A stretch of 64,000 nucleotides of DNA from positions 1,612,001 to 1,676,000 of the forward strand of contig CAWKCD010000001.1 of NCBI GenBank assembly GCA_963848035.1. The letters are read 5' to 3'. Each line of letters begins with the position of its first letter. Within the stretch, counting starts at the first letter, position 1. Source of the stretch: JAVVHH01 sp963848035 (GTDB lineage Bacteria; Pseudomonadota; Alphaproteobacteria; Acetobacterales; Acetobacteraceae). This document shows positions 52,073 to 62,527 of the stretch, in pieces. The translations under genes and the position numbers were made by a program. The notes beneath the pieces are model-generated. The model saw only the letters and a list, made by a program, of their open reading frames with translations, did no database searches and was not told the DNA's origin.

Positions 52073-53659
52073 ATGAAGTTTTCTGGTTTTGCGAAAACCG
52101 GGTTGTTGCTGTCGGCGGCGATGCTCGCATTGTGCGCAAACGCGCATGCCGCGAGCTTCCGCTACGCCAACGACGGTGACGCGAACTCCATGGATCCGTA
52201 CACGCGCAGCGAGACGTTCCTGCTGACGTTCACTCAGAATTTCTACGATCCGATCGTCCGCCGCGACAAGAACCTCAAGGTCGAGCCAGCGCTGGCGGAG
52301 AGCTGGGAAACCCCGGATACCACCACCTACCGCTTCCATCTCCGCCACGGCGTCAAATTCCACGAAGGCCAGGACTTCACCGCCGACGATGTCGTCTTCA
52401 GCTACCAGCGCGCCATCGCGCCGGGCAGCCAGATCAACAACCGGTTCCAGGCTGTGAGCGACGTCAAGAAGATCGACGATTTCACCGTCGACTTCCTGAT
52501 GAAGGTGCCGGACCCGATCTTCCTCGAGGAGATCACCGACTGGGTCATCATGTCCAAGTCCTGGTGCGAGGAGCACAACGCGGTCCAGGCGCAGGACCTG
52601 ACCAAGGCCGGCGAGAACTACGCGACGCGGCATGAGAACGGCACCGGCCCCTACATTCTCGACATCCGCGAGCCCGATCGCCGCACCACGTTCCATGCCA
52701 ACCCGAAATGGTGGGACAAGATCAAGGGCAACGCGACCGAGATCACCTTCAACGTCATTGCCAACGCAGCGACGCGCGTCTCTGCGCTGGTCTCCGGCGA
52801 CGTCGACATGATCTACACCGTCCCGCCGCAGGACATTCAGCGCCTGGAGAAGGCGCCGGGCTTGCGTCTGTGGATGGGGCCTGAGCTGCGCACCATCTTC
52901 CTCGGCTTCGACGTCGCCCGGCCCGAATTGCTCAAGTCCGACGTGAAGGGCAAGAACCCGTTCCAGGACAAGCGCGTCCGCCAGGCTTTCTACGAGGCGA
53001 TCGACATCAACGCGATCCAGGCGCGTGTCATGCGCACCCAGTCGCGCCCGACGGGGCTGATGTATGGCCCGGGGGTCAACGGTTTCGATCCGAACGCCGA
53101 CACCCGCTACCCCTACAGCCCCGACGAGGGCAAGAAGCTGCTGGCCGAAGCCGGCTACCCGAACGGATTCGGCGTCACGCTCGATTGCCCGAACGACCGT
53201 TACGTCAACGACGAGGCGATCTGTCAGGCGGTCACGGCCATGCTGGCGCGGATCGGCGTGAAGGTGACGCTCGCCGCCCAGACCCGACTCAAATATTTCG
53301 CCGAGATCAGCAATCCCGAATACCACACCAGCTTCTACATGCTGGGCTGGACGCCCTCGACCTACGACGCGCACAACGCGCTCTACAACCTGCTCGGCAG
53401 CCGGAACGGCACCCGGGGCGTGTTCAACGATGGCGGCTGGTCCAACAAGGAATTCGACGAGCTACTCGACAAGATGGCAGTCGAAACCGACAAGACCAAG
53501 CGCCAGGAGATGATCAACGCCGCGTCCAAGATTGCCAAGGATGAGGTCGCGACCATCCCGCTGCATCAGCAGGTGCTGGTCTGGGCCAGCAAGGCGAGCA
53601 TCGACCTGGTTCAGCCCGCGGACAACACCTTCCCGATCCGCTTCGTCACAGTGAAATAA
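52073..53659 (+). CDS. ABC transporter solute-binding protein, family 5
   Basis: A 528-residue periplasmic peptide-type binding protein. It has a signal peptide ending CANAHA-ASF, then GDANSMDPYTRSETFLLTF, RHGVKFHEGQDFTADDVVFS, and the C-terminal lobe DKRVRQAFYEAIDINAI. No permease or ATPase is adjacent, so it may serve a transporter encoded elsewhere. It is convergent with the next SBP_bac_5 gene. ATG 52073 gives a good secretion signal. Confidence 0.9.
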   Translation: MKFSGFAKTGLLLSAAMLALCANAHAASFRYANDGDANSMDPYTRSETFLLTFTQNFYDPIVRRDKNLKVEPALAESWETPDTTTYRFHLRHGVKFHEGQDFTADDVVFSYQRAIAPGSQINNRFQAVSDVKKIDDFTVDFLMKVPDPIFLEEITDWVIMSKSWCEEHNAVQAQDLTKAGENYATRHENGTGPYILDIREPDRRTTFHANPKWWDKIKGNATEITFNVIANAATRVSALVSGDVDMIYTVPPQDIQRLEKAPGLRLWMGPELRTIFLGFDVARPELLKSDVKGKNPFQDKRVRQAFYEAIDINAIQARVMRTQSRPTGLMYGPGVNGFDPNADTRYPYSPDEGKKLLAEAGYPNGFGVTLDCPNDRYVNDEAICQAVTAMLARIGVKVTLAAQTRLKYFAEISNPEYHTSFYMLGWTPSTYDAHNALYNLLGSRNGTRGVFNDGGWSNKEFDELLDKMAVETDKTKRQEMINAASKIAKDEVATIPLHQQVLVWASKASIDLVQPADNTFPIRFVTVK

Positions 53660-53674
53660 TCCGTTCGGCCGATC

Positions 53675-53696
53675 CCTCTCCCGAGTGCGGGAGGGG
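53675..53696. terminator. Hairpin between the two convergent binding-protein genes
   Basis: CTCCCG (53678-53683) and CGGGAG (53688-53693) around AGTG form the core, extended by G-U and G-C pairs to 53675-53696. It sits in the 44-bp gap between converging genes. A bidirectional terminator is inferred; there is no T-tract. Confidence 0.5.
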
Positions 53697-53703
53697 CCCG
53701 GCC

Positions 53704-55276
53704 TCAAGCCCGCCGCAGGTTCCACGGATACGGCACGGGCCCTTCCAGCATTCCGGTCAGGCCGGTCCGATAGGCCGTCTTGGTGTAGAACATCCCCAGT
53801 GGGATCGTCGCCACCTCGTCCAGCGCCAGGTTCCCGATCGCTTCCGCGAGCTTGTCCCGGGTGCCGGGATCGGCGGTGTTGACCCATTGTTCGGTCATCG
53901 CCTCCACTTTTGCGCTGTCCCACCAGCCGAACCAGCCTTTCGCTCCCTGCCCGCGCACCAGCGCCGACACCGCCGGGGTAGAGTAGCCCGGTGCCGAGCC
54001 CGTCGTGTGGAAGATGCTCCAGCCGCCCTTGTCGACCGGCTCGCGCGACGTGCGCCGCTGAGTGACCGAGCCCCAATCCATCTCCTGCAGGTCCACGTTC
54101 ATCCCGATCCGCTTCAGCCGGTCAGCCGTCACCTGGCCCAGCGGACCGATCTGCGGATAGTCGGTCGGGCTGATGATGACGACACGCTGGCCGTCGTAAC
54201 CGGCGGCCTTGAGAAGACGCCTCGCTTCGTCGAGATCGCCTCGCATGACCTGTTTGGCCTCGGTCTCGGACGCATAGGGCGTGCCGCAAGGATAGATGCT
54301 GCGGCACTCTTTCCACAGCGAGGTGTCGTCCCCGTAGGTGGCGCGCAGATATTCGTCCTGGTCGACCGACATCAGTACCTGCGCGCCGCAGCCGCACATC
54401 GTTAAACGGCGGCTGCAGATGGTTGAGCCGCATCAGCGCGACCCGACCGCCGACATCCTGGACCTTGGTCTCGACGTCCTTGTTGCGCTCCAGCATGGGC
54501 AGCAGATCGTTGAGCGGCCGCTCCCACCAGTCGATCTCGCCGTTTTGCAATGCCGCGGACACCGTCGCCGGGTCAGGCAGGATCTGCCACTCGATACGGC
54601 CGAATTGCGCCAGCTTGGCCCCGGTGCCCCATTCCGGCTTCTCCGACCGAGGCACGTAGCCGTCGAACTTCGCGTAAGCGACCCGGCTGCCGCTCACATA
54701 CTCGTCCGGTAGGAAGCGATAAGGGCCGGATCCCACCACTTCGGTGAATTGCTTCATCGGGTCCGTGGCGGCGAAGCGCTCGGGCATCATGAACGGAATC
54801 GAGGCGTCCGGTTTGGCTAGTGCGTCCAACATCAGCGGGAACGGCCGGGTTAGTTGGATGGCGAAGGTGCGGTCGTCGATCGGCTCGTAGCGGTCCACCG
54901 TCGTCGCCAGAAGTTGCCCAATCGGTTCGCGCGCGCTCCAGCGCTTGATGCTGGCAATGCAGTCCTGCGCGCGCACCGGCACGCCGTCATGAAAGCGAAG
55001 CCCCTCGCGCAGACGGAACCGCCAGACCCGGCCGTCGTCCGAGCTCTCGTGCCCCTCGGCCATCTGCGGCTTCGGCTGCAGCTTGGAATCGGCCGCATAC
55101 AGCGTGTCGTAGACGTAGTATCCGTGATTTCCGGTCACCGTGGCCGTGGTCCAGATCGGATCCAGGATGGTCAGGTTGGCCTGCGGTACGAAGCGCAGCA
55201 CGGAAGGCTTCTGCGCGATGGCGGGGGCGGCGAGGGCGGTGGCGGCCAGGCTGCCGAGCAGGGTGCGGCGGTACAT
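53704..55276 (-). CDS. ABC solute-binding protein, family 5, one-base frame break near 54378
   Basis: A second SBP_bac_5 protein (523 aa when joined). It has signal peptide RRTLLGSLAATALAAPAIAQ, VLRFVPQANLTILDPIWTTA, then RLREGLRFHDGVPVRAQDCI. The join is HLQPPFNDVRLRRA to VLMSVDQDEYLRATYGDD. At 54378-54379 a CC should be a single C, which restores the frame. The C-terminal part is normal (EVATIPLGMFYTKTAYRTGL). No partner genes are near. It is probably not a pseudogene, given that both halves lack other defects. Confidence 0.82.
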
Positions 55277-55322
55277 GCAACGAGGTTAAGCCGGCCCGGG
55301 ACGGAACCGCAAATCCAATGCG

Positions 55323-56016
55323 TCAGACGAGCGACGCCAGCTCCGCCCGCAACTCTTCCATGCCCAGGCCGGTGTCGCTGCTCGTCGTCAGCACGGTCGG
55401 GAATGCCGCCGGGTGCGCACGCGACAGGGCCAGCACCTCCTCCTGCTTCTTGAGCAGCGTCGCGGCCTTGCTGCCGTCCGCCTTGGTGAGCACGAGCTGG
55501 TAGGTGACCGCCGCCTTGTCCAGCAGGTCCATGACGGCGAGGTCCGACGCCTTGATCTCGATCCGGCTGTCCAGCAGCAGCACGACCCGGCGAAGCGTCG
55601 GCCGGCCGCGTAGATATTCGAACATCATGTCCTGCCAGTCGGCTTTGATGTCCTTGGCGGCCTGGGCGTAGCCGTAGCCGGGCATGTCGACGATGGTCAG
55701 CTTGCCGCCGAGATCGAAGAAGTTGAGCTGGCGCGTCCGTCCCGGCGTGTTCGACGCCCGAGCAAGGCCGCGGCGGCCGGTCAGCGCCATTGATCAGGCT
55801 CGATTTGCCCACGTTGGAGCGTCCGGCGAATGCGACTTCGGGCTGATCCGGCGCCGGGAGCTGTTCGAGCTTCTGCGCCGCATAGAAGAAGCGGCACTCC
55901 TGAGCGAACAGGAGACGCCCGGTCTCGAGCCGGGCCGCCGCCTCCTCTTGTTCGGGTGTTAGGACGACCGCGCCATTTGCGGTTGACCCAGCTTTGCGCG
56001 GCGCATGATCGTCCAT
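55323..56016 (-). CDS. engB: Ribosome-biogenesis GTPase EngB (YihA/YsxC), one-base frame break near 55787
   Basis: An essential GTPase for large-subunit assembly (about 230 aa when joined). G1 is GRSNVGKSSLIN, then TGRRGLARASNTPGRTRQLN (G2), G3 is DMPGYGYAQ and G4 is LTKADGS. The break is at 55787-55788, where CC should be one C (LIN then ALTG). The likely start ATG 56016 lies 58 bases inside the end of yidC. Because the protein is essential, a sequencing error is more likely than inactivation. Confidence 0.85.
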
Positions 56017-57701
56017 TGCTGCAATATCGTCAGTGTGTTGTTCCAGCTCCAGTAGATCACCAGCCCGGCCGGGAAGCTCGCCAGCATGAAGGTGAAGATG
56101 ATCGGCATGAACTGGAAGATCTTGGCTTGCACCGGGTCCGGCGGCGGCGGGTTCAGCTTCTGCTGCAGGAACATCGTGACGCCCATGATGAGCGGCCACG
56201 CGCCGAGATGCAGGAAGTGCGAATACGGCGCCGGGTCGAACGGGATCAGGCCGAACAGGTTGAACACGTTGGTCGGGTCGACGGCGGACAGGTCGTGGAT
56301 CCAGCCGAAAAACGGCGCATGCCGCATCTCGATGGTCACGAAGATGACCTTATAGAGCGAGAAGAACACCGGGATCTGCACGACCATCGGCAGGCATCCG
56401 CTCGCCGGGTTCACCTTCTCCGATTTGTAGAGGCCCATGATCTCGGCCTGCATCTTCTGCGGCTCGTCCTTCAGCCGCTCGCGGATCTCCTGCATCTTCG
56501 GCCCGAGCAGCTTCATCTTGCTCATCGAGCGGTAGGATTTGTTGGCGAGCGGGAAGAACAGCAGTCTTCACGCAGACGGTGAAGATCATGATCGCCAGGC
56601 CGAAATTGCCGACGACGTGATAGAGCCAGTCCAGCGCGTAGAAGATCGGCTTGGTCAGGAAATAGAACCAGCCGAAATCGACTGCCTTGTCGAAGTTCGG
56701 CAGTTTGTATTCCGCCTCGTACCGGTCCAGCAGCTGGACGACCTTGGCGCCGGCGAACAGATGCGATGTGGAGCGCCGCAGTGGCGCCGGCTTCGACCGT
56801 CTGCGCGGCGGTCGGCACGAAATCGACTTGATAGCGGTCGGCGCTGTTCTCGGTCATGTGGCGGAACGCAGCCTGGACCGGCACTGCCTGATCGGGGATC
56901 AGCGCAGTCAGCCAATATTTATCGGTGATCCCGGCCCAGCCGCCGGTGGTGTCCACCTTCAAGCTCGGCCCGCCGCTGGCCTTTTCGCCCTCGGTCTTGG
57001 CCTTGTCGTAGGTCTGCTCCTGCAAGCGTGCCGCCGAGCACGCCGAGCAAGCCTTCGTGCAGGATGTAGTAGCCGGCGGTGACCGGCTTGTAGTCGCGGC
57101 GGATGCGCGACCAGGGATAGACCTTGACCGGCGCGCTGCCGTTGTTGCGGACGCGCTGGTCGATGCTGAACATGTAATTGTCGTCGATGGCGACCGTGAG
57201 CTCGAAAACCTGGCCCTCGCCGTTGTCCCAGCTCAGCGTGACCGGGTGGGTGGTCGTCAGCTCCTTGTCGGACGCCTTCCAGACCGTGTCCGTGTCCGGC
57301 ACCTTCACGCCCTCACCGGTCCAGCCGAACTGGACGTAATACGGCTGCGGATCGGCGCGGGGCTCGAGCAGGCGGACGAGCGGGCTCTCCTTGGAGACCT
57401 CCTCGTGATAGTCGCGCAGCACGAGATCATCGATCCGGGCGCCGGCCAGGTTGATGCTGCCCTTGAGTTTCGGCGCCTCGATCGGCAGGCGCGGCACGTT
57501 GGCCTGCTCGGTCGGCGGCGTCACCGGGACGGGCTGGGTGCCGGGGAAGGCAGGATCACGCACCGGCGCCGCGGTCTGCGAGGTGGGCGTCGCCTGCGTG
57601 TCGGCCGTCGGCGGGGTCGCCCGCTTCGGACCGAAGAGCTGGAAGCCGAACAGGATGGCGACCGACAGCGCGATCGCGATGAGAAGGCGGTTCTGATCCA
57701 T
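55959..57701 (-). CDS. yidC: Membrane protein insertase YidC, three one-base frame breaks
   Basis: Inserts proteins, including ATP synthase c, into the inner membrane (about 579 aa when joined). The N-terminus is MDQNRLLIAIALSVAILFGF, followed by the long periplasmic domain (YYVQFGWTGEGVKVP, YPWSRIRRDYKPVTAGYYIL). The C-terminal core is AKVVQLLDRYEAEYKLPNFD, then IMIFTVCVKT, GCLPMVVQIPVFFSLYKVIF and GLVIYWSWNNTLTILQQWTI. Single extra bases are inferred at 57029, about 56775 and 56562. After removing these the frame is continuous and of normal length. Its stop region overlaps engB. Confidence 0.85.
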
Positions 57702-57952
57702 TAGTGAGCCGTCGCTTTCGCCGAGCAGTGGCGGCACCGCGGCTCAGGAACCGGGTCGTGGCCGCCAGAGTGCCATGGATTGCAGCGCAGCACCCGAGCC
57801 ACCGCGAGCCCGGTGCCACGCACGACACCGTGGCGCTGCAGCGCCTCGATCGCGTAGTGGCTACAGCTCGGTTCGAAGCGGCAGTGCGCGCCGATGAAGG
57901 GACGCAGCGTCCATTGATAGAGACGCACCAGCAGGATCAGCGGGTGGTGCAA
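57701..57952 (-). CDS. yidD: YidD, membrane-protein insertion efficiency factor
   Basis: An 83-residue protein with the invariant CRFEPSCSHYAIEALQRHG motif and CNPWHSGGHDPVP. It sits between rnpA (16-base overlap) and yidC (TAATG junction). It helps YidC-dependent insertion and is membrane-associated through an amphipathic N-terminus (PLILLVRLYQWTLRPFIG). Confidence 0.93.
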   Translation of the reverse strand: MHHPLILLVRLYQWTLRPFIGAHCRFEPSCSHYAIEALQRHGVVRGTGLAVARVLRCNPWHSGGHDPVPEPRCRHCSAKATAH

Positions 57953-58305
57953 GCGCGTGCTCCAACCCGGTCCAACGCTTGGCGCAAATCGTTTTTCAGC
58001 GCCGCGAACTGGCGCCCCCGCGTGCCGTCCCGCCCGATCAGGACGAGGTCGACGCCGGTGAGCGGCGTTTCCGCCAGCACTTCGCGCGCTGCCGCCCGCA
58101 ACCGACGCTTGGTCCGGTTGCGGATGACGGCGTTGCCGACCTTTTTGGTAACGGTGAACCCGAGCCGCGCCGGGGCGTCGTCGTCGCGAGACAACGCCTG
58201 CAGCACGAGTCCGGGCGAGGGCGCCTTGCGCCCTTTGCCAGCCACCAGCAGGAACTCTGCCCGCCGGGTCAGCCGGTCTGCGCGCGCCTTATGAGCGAGC
58301 GCCAT
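57937..58305 (-). CDS. rnpA: Ribonuclease P protein component
   Basis: 122 residues. It binds the RNase P RNA and helps recognise tRNA leader sequences. The RNR motif region NAVIRNRTKRRLRAAAREVL is intact, with RLTRRAEFLLVAGKG at the N-terminus and GRQFAALKNDLRQALDR at the C-terminus. It is located 10 bases after rpmH in the classical order. Confidence 0.94.
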   Translation of the reverse strand: MALAHKARADRLTRRAEFLLVAGKGRKAPSPGLVLQALSRDDDAPARLGFTVTKKVGNAVIRNRTKRRLRAAAREVLAETPLTGVDLVLIGRDGTRGRQFAALKNDLRQALDRVGARACTTR

Positions 58306-58315
58306 GATCGATCAC

Positions 58316-58450
58316 TCAGGCCGAGAGTTTGGCGCGGCCCTTGGCGCGACGGTTCGCGAGCACTTTGCGACCGCCGACGGTCGCCATGCGGGCGCGAAAG
58401 CCATGACGGCGCTTGCGGACCAGCTTCGACGGTTGATACGTACGCTTCAC
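58316..58450 (-). CDS. rpmH: 50S ribosomal protein L34
   Basis: 44 residues, KRTYQPSKLVRKRRHGFRAR and then MATVGGRKVLANRRAKGRAK, the standard L34. The start is GTG at 58450. A longer in-frame extension upstream is not conserved and is rejected. A divergent gene would begin one base away at 58452, an unusually tight arrangement. Confidence 0.95.
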   Translation of the reverse strand: MKRTYQPSKLVRKRRHGFRARMATVGGRKVLANRRAKGRAKLSA

Positions 58451-58451
58451 G

Positions 58452-58958
58452 ATGAACTCCGATGACGTTGAGGTCCGCACAGAGCGGACGGCCTCCACCG
58501 CACAGGCAGATGGCTCCCAGGCAGGCGACTACCGGGCAGGCCGGGCTTATAGGGGCCAGTTGCTCCCCGCGTCAACGTACGGCAAGGCGCTGCCGGCGAT
58601 TGCGCTCATGGCCGGCGCGGCCGCGTTCGGCGCATCGGCGCTGTCGCTCGGGATTTTCGGGCTGGGCGCGCCGTTCCTGCTGGCGGCTGTGCTCGCTTCG
58701 GTGTGGGCTGGACTGCTGATGTATGTGCTGGGCCGCTGGGCCCTGTCCCGCGCTGCTCGGGGCGGCCAAGCGGGCTCCCAGGACACCGTGCTGGGCCAGG
58801 AGCTGCGCGGCGCGCTGCAGCCGGCGCTGCTCGTCTCGGATCGGCTGCTGAAGCACGACGACCCCGCGATCCGCCGAGCCGGGGAGGCGGTGGCCCGCTC
58901 GATCGACCGGGCGACCGCCCTGATCGTCCAGGAAACCGAGAAACGCGAGGGCTCGTAA
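58452..58958 (+). CDS. Hypothetical membrane protein divergent from rpmH
   Basis: 168 residues if it starts at ATG 58452. Two membrane helices (ALPAIALMAGAAAFGASALS and PFLLAAVLASVWAGLLMYVL) are followed by a charged cytoplasmic region (LLVSDRLLKHDDPAIRRAGE). Because rpmH must have promoter elements in the same bases, the real start may be an internal codon such as ATG 58608. It is convergent with rodA, whose stop lies six bases away. No family is recognised. Confidence 0.55.
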   Translation: MNSDDVEVRTERTASTAQADGSQAGDYRAGRAYRGQLLPASTYGKALPAIALMAGAAAFGASALSLGIFGLGAPFLLAAVLASVWAGLLMYVLGRWALSRAARGGQAGSQDTVLGQELRGALQPALLVSDRLLKHDDPAIRRAGEAVARSIDRATALIVQETEKREGS

Positions 58959-58963
58959 GCCGG

Positions 58964-60107
58964 TTATTCCTCGCGCTTCTCGAATTCCACGTCGCGGTGC
59001 ACGTGCACCGACATCAGCAGCCCGAAGCCGAACATCACCGTCAGCATCGCCGAGCCGCCATGCGACACAAGCGGCAGCGGCACCCCGCCTACGGGGATCG
59101 CGCCCATCACCATCGCGATATTGACGAAGCAGTACATGAAGAAATTCGTCGCGATCCCCAGGGCCAGCAGCCGTCCATACTGGTGGCGGCACCGCAGCGC
59201 GATCATCACGCCGCCCGACCACGATCAGCGACAGCAGCCCCAAAACCGCGACCCCGCCGACGAAGCCGAACTCCTCGGCCAACATCGTGAAGATGAAGTC
59301 GGTCTGCTTTTCGGGCAGGAAGTTGAGATGGCCCTGCGTGCCCTGCATGAAGCCCTTGCCGAAAAAGCCGCCCGAGCCGAGCGCGATCTTCGACTGGATG
59401 ATGTTGTAACCGGCGCCCAGCGGATCGCTCTCGGGATTGAGGAAGGTCGTGATCCGCGCCCGCTGGTAATCGTGCAGGTGCTCGAAGGCGATCTTCGCCC
59501 CGAACGGGATCGGCGCCACGATCAGCAGCACCTTCCACCAGCGCAGCCCCGCCGCCAGGATGACCGCGCCGCCAACGATCGCGGTGATGACGGCGGTGCC
59601 GAGATTCGGCTCCTTGAGGATCAAGCCCACCGGGATCGCCACCATGATCGCGGGCGGGATCAGGAACAGCGGATTGCCCACGCGCTCCCAGGTCGCGCGA
59701 TGGAACCAGGCTGCAAGCGCCATGATCAGCCCGATCTTGGCCAATTCGCTCGGCTGCAGCTGCAGGCCGCCGATATCGATCCAGCGCTGCGCCCCCTTGC
59801 CGACATGGCCCATCCGCAGCACCAGGACCAGCAAGCCGATCGAGAAGGCGTAGATCGGGTACGAGAAGCGGGCGATGAAGCGGATGTCGACCATCGCGAT
59901 CGACAGCATCATCACCAGGCCGAAGGCGAACCGCAGGATGTGCTTGGAGGCGTAGGGCTCCGGGCCGCCGCCGGCGGAATACAGCGCCGCGTAGCCGACG
60001 CCGGCCAGGGTGCAGAGCAGCACCACATAGAGCCAGCTCACCTGCCAGAACTTGGTCATCAGGCCGAACGAAGGTTCGGCGCGGATCAGCCGGCGGGCGG
60101 TGATCAT
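58964..60107 (-). CDS. rodA: Rod-shape-determining SEDS glycosyltransferase RodA, one-base frame break near 59215
   Basis: A peptidoglycan polymerase of the elongasome (380 aa when joined), multi-helix membrane protein. Marks are QRWIDIGGLQLQPSELAKIG, NIIQSKIALGSGGFFGKGFM, QTDFIFTMLAEEFGFVGG and, after the break, AIPVGGVPLPLVSHGGSAML. The frame is lost in a CCC run at 59214-59216. With two Cs it reads LIVVGGVMMIALRC. ATG 60107 overlaps the mrdA stop. It is essential in most rod-shaped bacteria, so the break is probably artefactual. Confidence 0.88.
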
Positions 60108-61973
60108 AGCTGGCTGGCGACGCGCTGCGCGGGGCTGTCGGTATGGTTGACCGGGTCACGGGTGAGCACGTCGACCATGATGTCGCGCGCCAGCGGCGCG
60201 GCCGCGGCGGCGCCGGCATTGCCATGCTCGACGACGACCGAGACGGCATAGCGCGGCGCATCATACGGCGCGTAGCAGACGAATAGCGCGTGCGGCCGGA
60301 ACTCCCAGGGCAGGTTCTCGGACTTGAAGCCCCGCTCGCGGGCCTCGCGCGAGACGCGGCGCACCTGGGTCGAGCCGGTCTTGCCGGCGAGCGTCATGCC
60401 CGCAATCGGCAGCCGCGCGGTCGGCGCCGTCCCGCCCACGTCGTTGACGACCGCCCACATGCCCTCGCGGCAGAGATGGAGATAGGCTTCCGGCATGCCC
60501 AGGGCCGGCCAGTCCGTCGGCTGCACACCCTTTTGCAGCGTGCTGCCGATCGTGCGGGTGAGATGCGGCTCGACCGCGCGGCCGGTCGCGACGCGGGAGA
60601 CATAGGTGCAGAGCGCCAGCGGCGTGGTCTGGATATAGCCCTGGCCGATGCCGCAGCTGATCGTGTCGCCGATGTTCCAGGCGTGGCCTTTGCGCATCCG
60701 CCATTCGCGCGTCGGCATCAGGCCCTTGCGCGCGCCGGGCAGCTCGATCCCGAGATCGACGCCGATGCCGAAGCGGTTGGCGATCGCGGCGACCCGGTCG
60801 ATGCCGGTGCGGCGCGCCACCTCGTAGAAGAACACGTCGCAGCTATGCTTGAGCGCGCTGCGGACATCGAGCGCGCCGTGGCCGTATTTGCTCCAGCAAT
60901 GGAATCGCGTGTCGCCGAGGTCGAGGTAGCCGGGACAGGAGATGCGGCTGCCCGGCGTGATCGTCTTGGCCTCGAGCCCGGCGATCGCGACCGCCATCTT
61001 GAAGGTCGAACCCGGCGCGTAGACGCCCGCGGCGGCCTTGTTGATCAGCGGCGCCTTGCGGTTGCTGGTCCACTGCAGCCACTGCGCCTGCGAGACGCCG
61101 GAATTAAACAGGCTCGGATCGAAGCTGGGGTTGCTGGTCATCGCCAGCACCTCGCCGTTGCGGCAATCCATCACCACCGCCGACGCGCTCTCGTTGCCGA
61201 GGCGCTTCAGGACCGAGTTCTGCAGCCCGACATCGATGGTCAGCCCGAGATCCTGGCCCGACTGGCCCTCTTGCCGGTCCAGCTCGCGGATGATGCGGCC
61301 GACGGCGTTGACCTCCATCTGCACCGCGCCGGCCCGCCCGCGGAGCGCCACGTCCTGCGCCTTTTCCATACCGGCCCTGCCGATCCTGATGCCGGGCAGG
61401 GCGAGCATGGGCTCGTCGCCGACATCGGCATCGTTGGGCGGCGCGACGTAGCCGACGACATGGGCGAGCGCCGGGCCGAACGGATAAAGCCGCGTGGTGC
61501 CGACGTCGACGTAGATGCCAGGGAGGTCGGGTGCGTTGACCTCGATCTTGGCCATCTCCTCCCAGCTCAGGAATTCGCGCACGACCAGCGGGATGAAGCG
61601 CCGCCGCTTGCGCATCTCGCGCTCGATCCGCGCGCGCTCGTGATCGGCCAAGGTGACGACGCGGCTGAACGCGTCGAGCGTGTCGTCGACGCTATCCGTC
61701 TGCTCGACGGTCAGCAGCGCGCGCCAATTCAGCTTGTTGCCGCCGACGACGGTGCCGAAGCGATCGAGGATGCGGCCCCGCGGGGGCGCGGTCAGCCGCG
61801 GCGCTGATCCGGTTGCTCTCGGCCAGGGTGGCGTAGCGGTCGCCCTCGACGACCTGGACCTGGTAGAGCTTCGCGCCGAGCACGCCCAACACGCCGAGCT
61901 CGCCGGCGCCGAGCAGCAGGGCGCGCCGGGTGAAGACGCCGCTGCGCTTGTTCTCTCGCTTGAACTGACTCAT
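60104..61973 (-). CDS. mrdA: Penicillin-binding protein 2, one-base frame break near 61800
   Basis: The transpeptidase partner of RodA (622 aa when joined). The N-terminus reads MSQFKRENKRSGVFTRRALL and then the membrane anchor LLGAGELGVLGVLGAKLYQV. SNRIS joins ARLTAPPRGRILDRFG once one base at about 61800 is removed. The active-site Ser motif is STFK (APGSTFKMAV), with SCD (LKHSCDVFFYEVA) and KTGST (LAGKTGSTQVRR). The start overlaps the mreD stop. Confidence 0.9.
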
Positions 61974-62518
61974 GCCTGCTCCGGATTGGCGAGGCTGCGG
62001 TGCGCCGCGATGAACACCAGAGCCAACGCCGGATAGAACCCGGCCGTCACGCCGAACTGCAGCAGCGCCGGGGTGAAGGGCAGCAGGCGGAACGTCAATA
62101 CGCAGGTCAGCGCCCATTCCAGCAGCGCGGCGCCGGCGGCGACCGCGAGAAAGGCCAGCCAAACGACGAGAAAGCCCTGCGCCACCAAGAAGCGGCGCGC
62201 CCGGAGCGCCACGCCCTGGGCGATCAGCAGCAGCAACACGTTCACGCCGAGCGGCGCGATGCTGAGCAGGTCGGTCAGCAAGCCCAGGGCGAAGGTGGCG
62301 GGCGGCGGCATGCTGTCGGGGCGGAAGGTGGACCAGAAGAACACGCAGGCCAGCGCGACCGCTTCCTGAAGCTGCGGCTGGCCCGGCAGGCCGAGCGGGG
62401 CCGACAGCAGCAGGAGCATCAGCGCCGCCGTGGTGACGGGGAACGTGTGGCGCGCGGTGGCGTCGAGCATGCGCCACAGGCTGGGGCGCGGCCGGATGCC
62501 GGGAAGGCGGTCAGCCAC
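61970..62518 (-). CDS. mreD: Rod shape-determining protein MreD
   Basis: A 182-residue membrane protein with about five to six helices (VTTAALMLLLLSAPLGLPGQ, PATFALGLLTDLLSIAPLGV, AFLAVAAGAALLEWALTCVL). MreD is poorly conserved, and the assignment rests on topology, length and position between mreC and mrdA. It starts at GTG 62518 just after the mreC stop. Confidence 0.85.
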   Translation of the reverse strand: MADRLPGIRPRPSLWRMLDATARHTFPVTTAALMLLLLSAPLGLPGQPQLQEAVALACVFFWSTFRPDSMPPPATFALGLLTDLLSIAPLGVNVLLLLIAQGVALRARRFLVAQGFLVVWLAFLAVAAGAALLEWALTCVLTFRLLPFTPALLQFGVTAGFYPALALVFIAAHRSLANPEQA

Positions 62519-62527
62519 GCAGCACGC

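Noticed and set aside
53670..53700. Dispersed palindromic (REP-like) element
   Set aside because: The hairpin occurs once in the window; without other copies it is better explained as a terminator.
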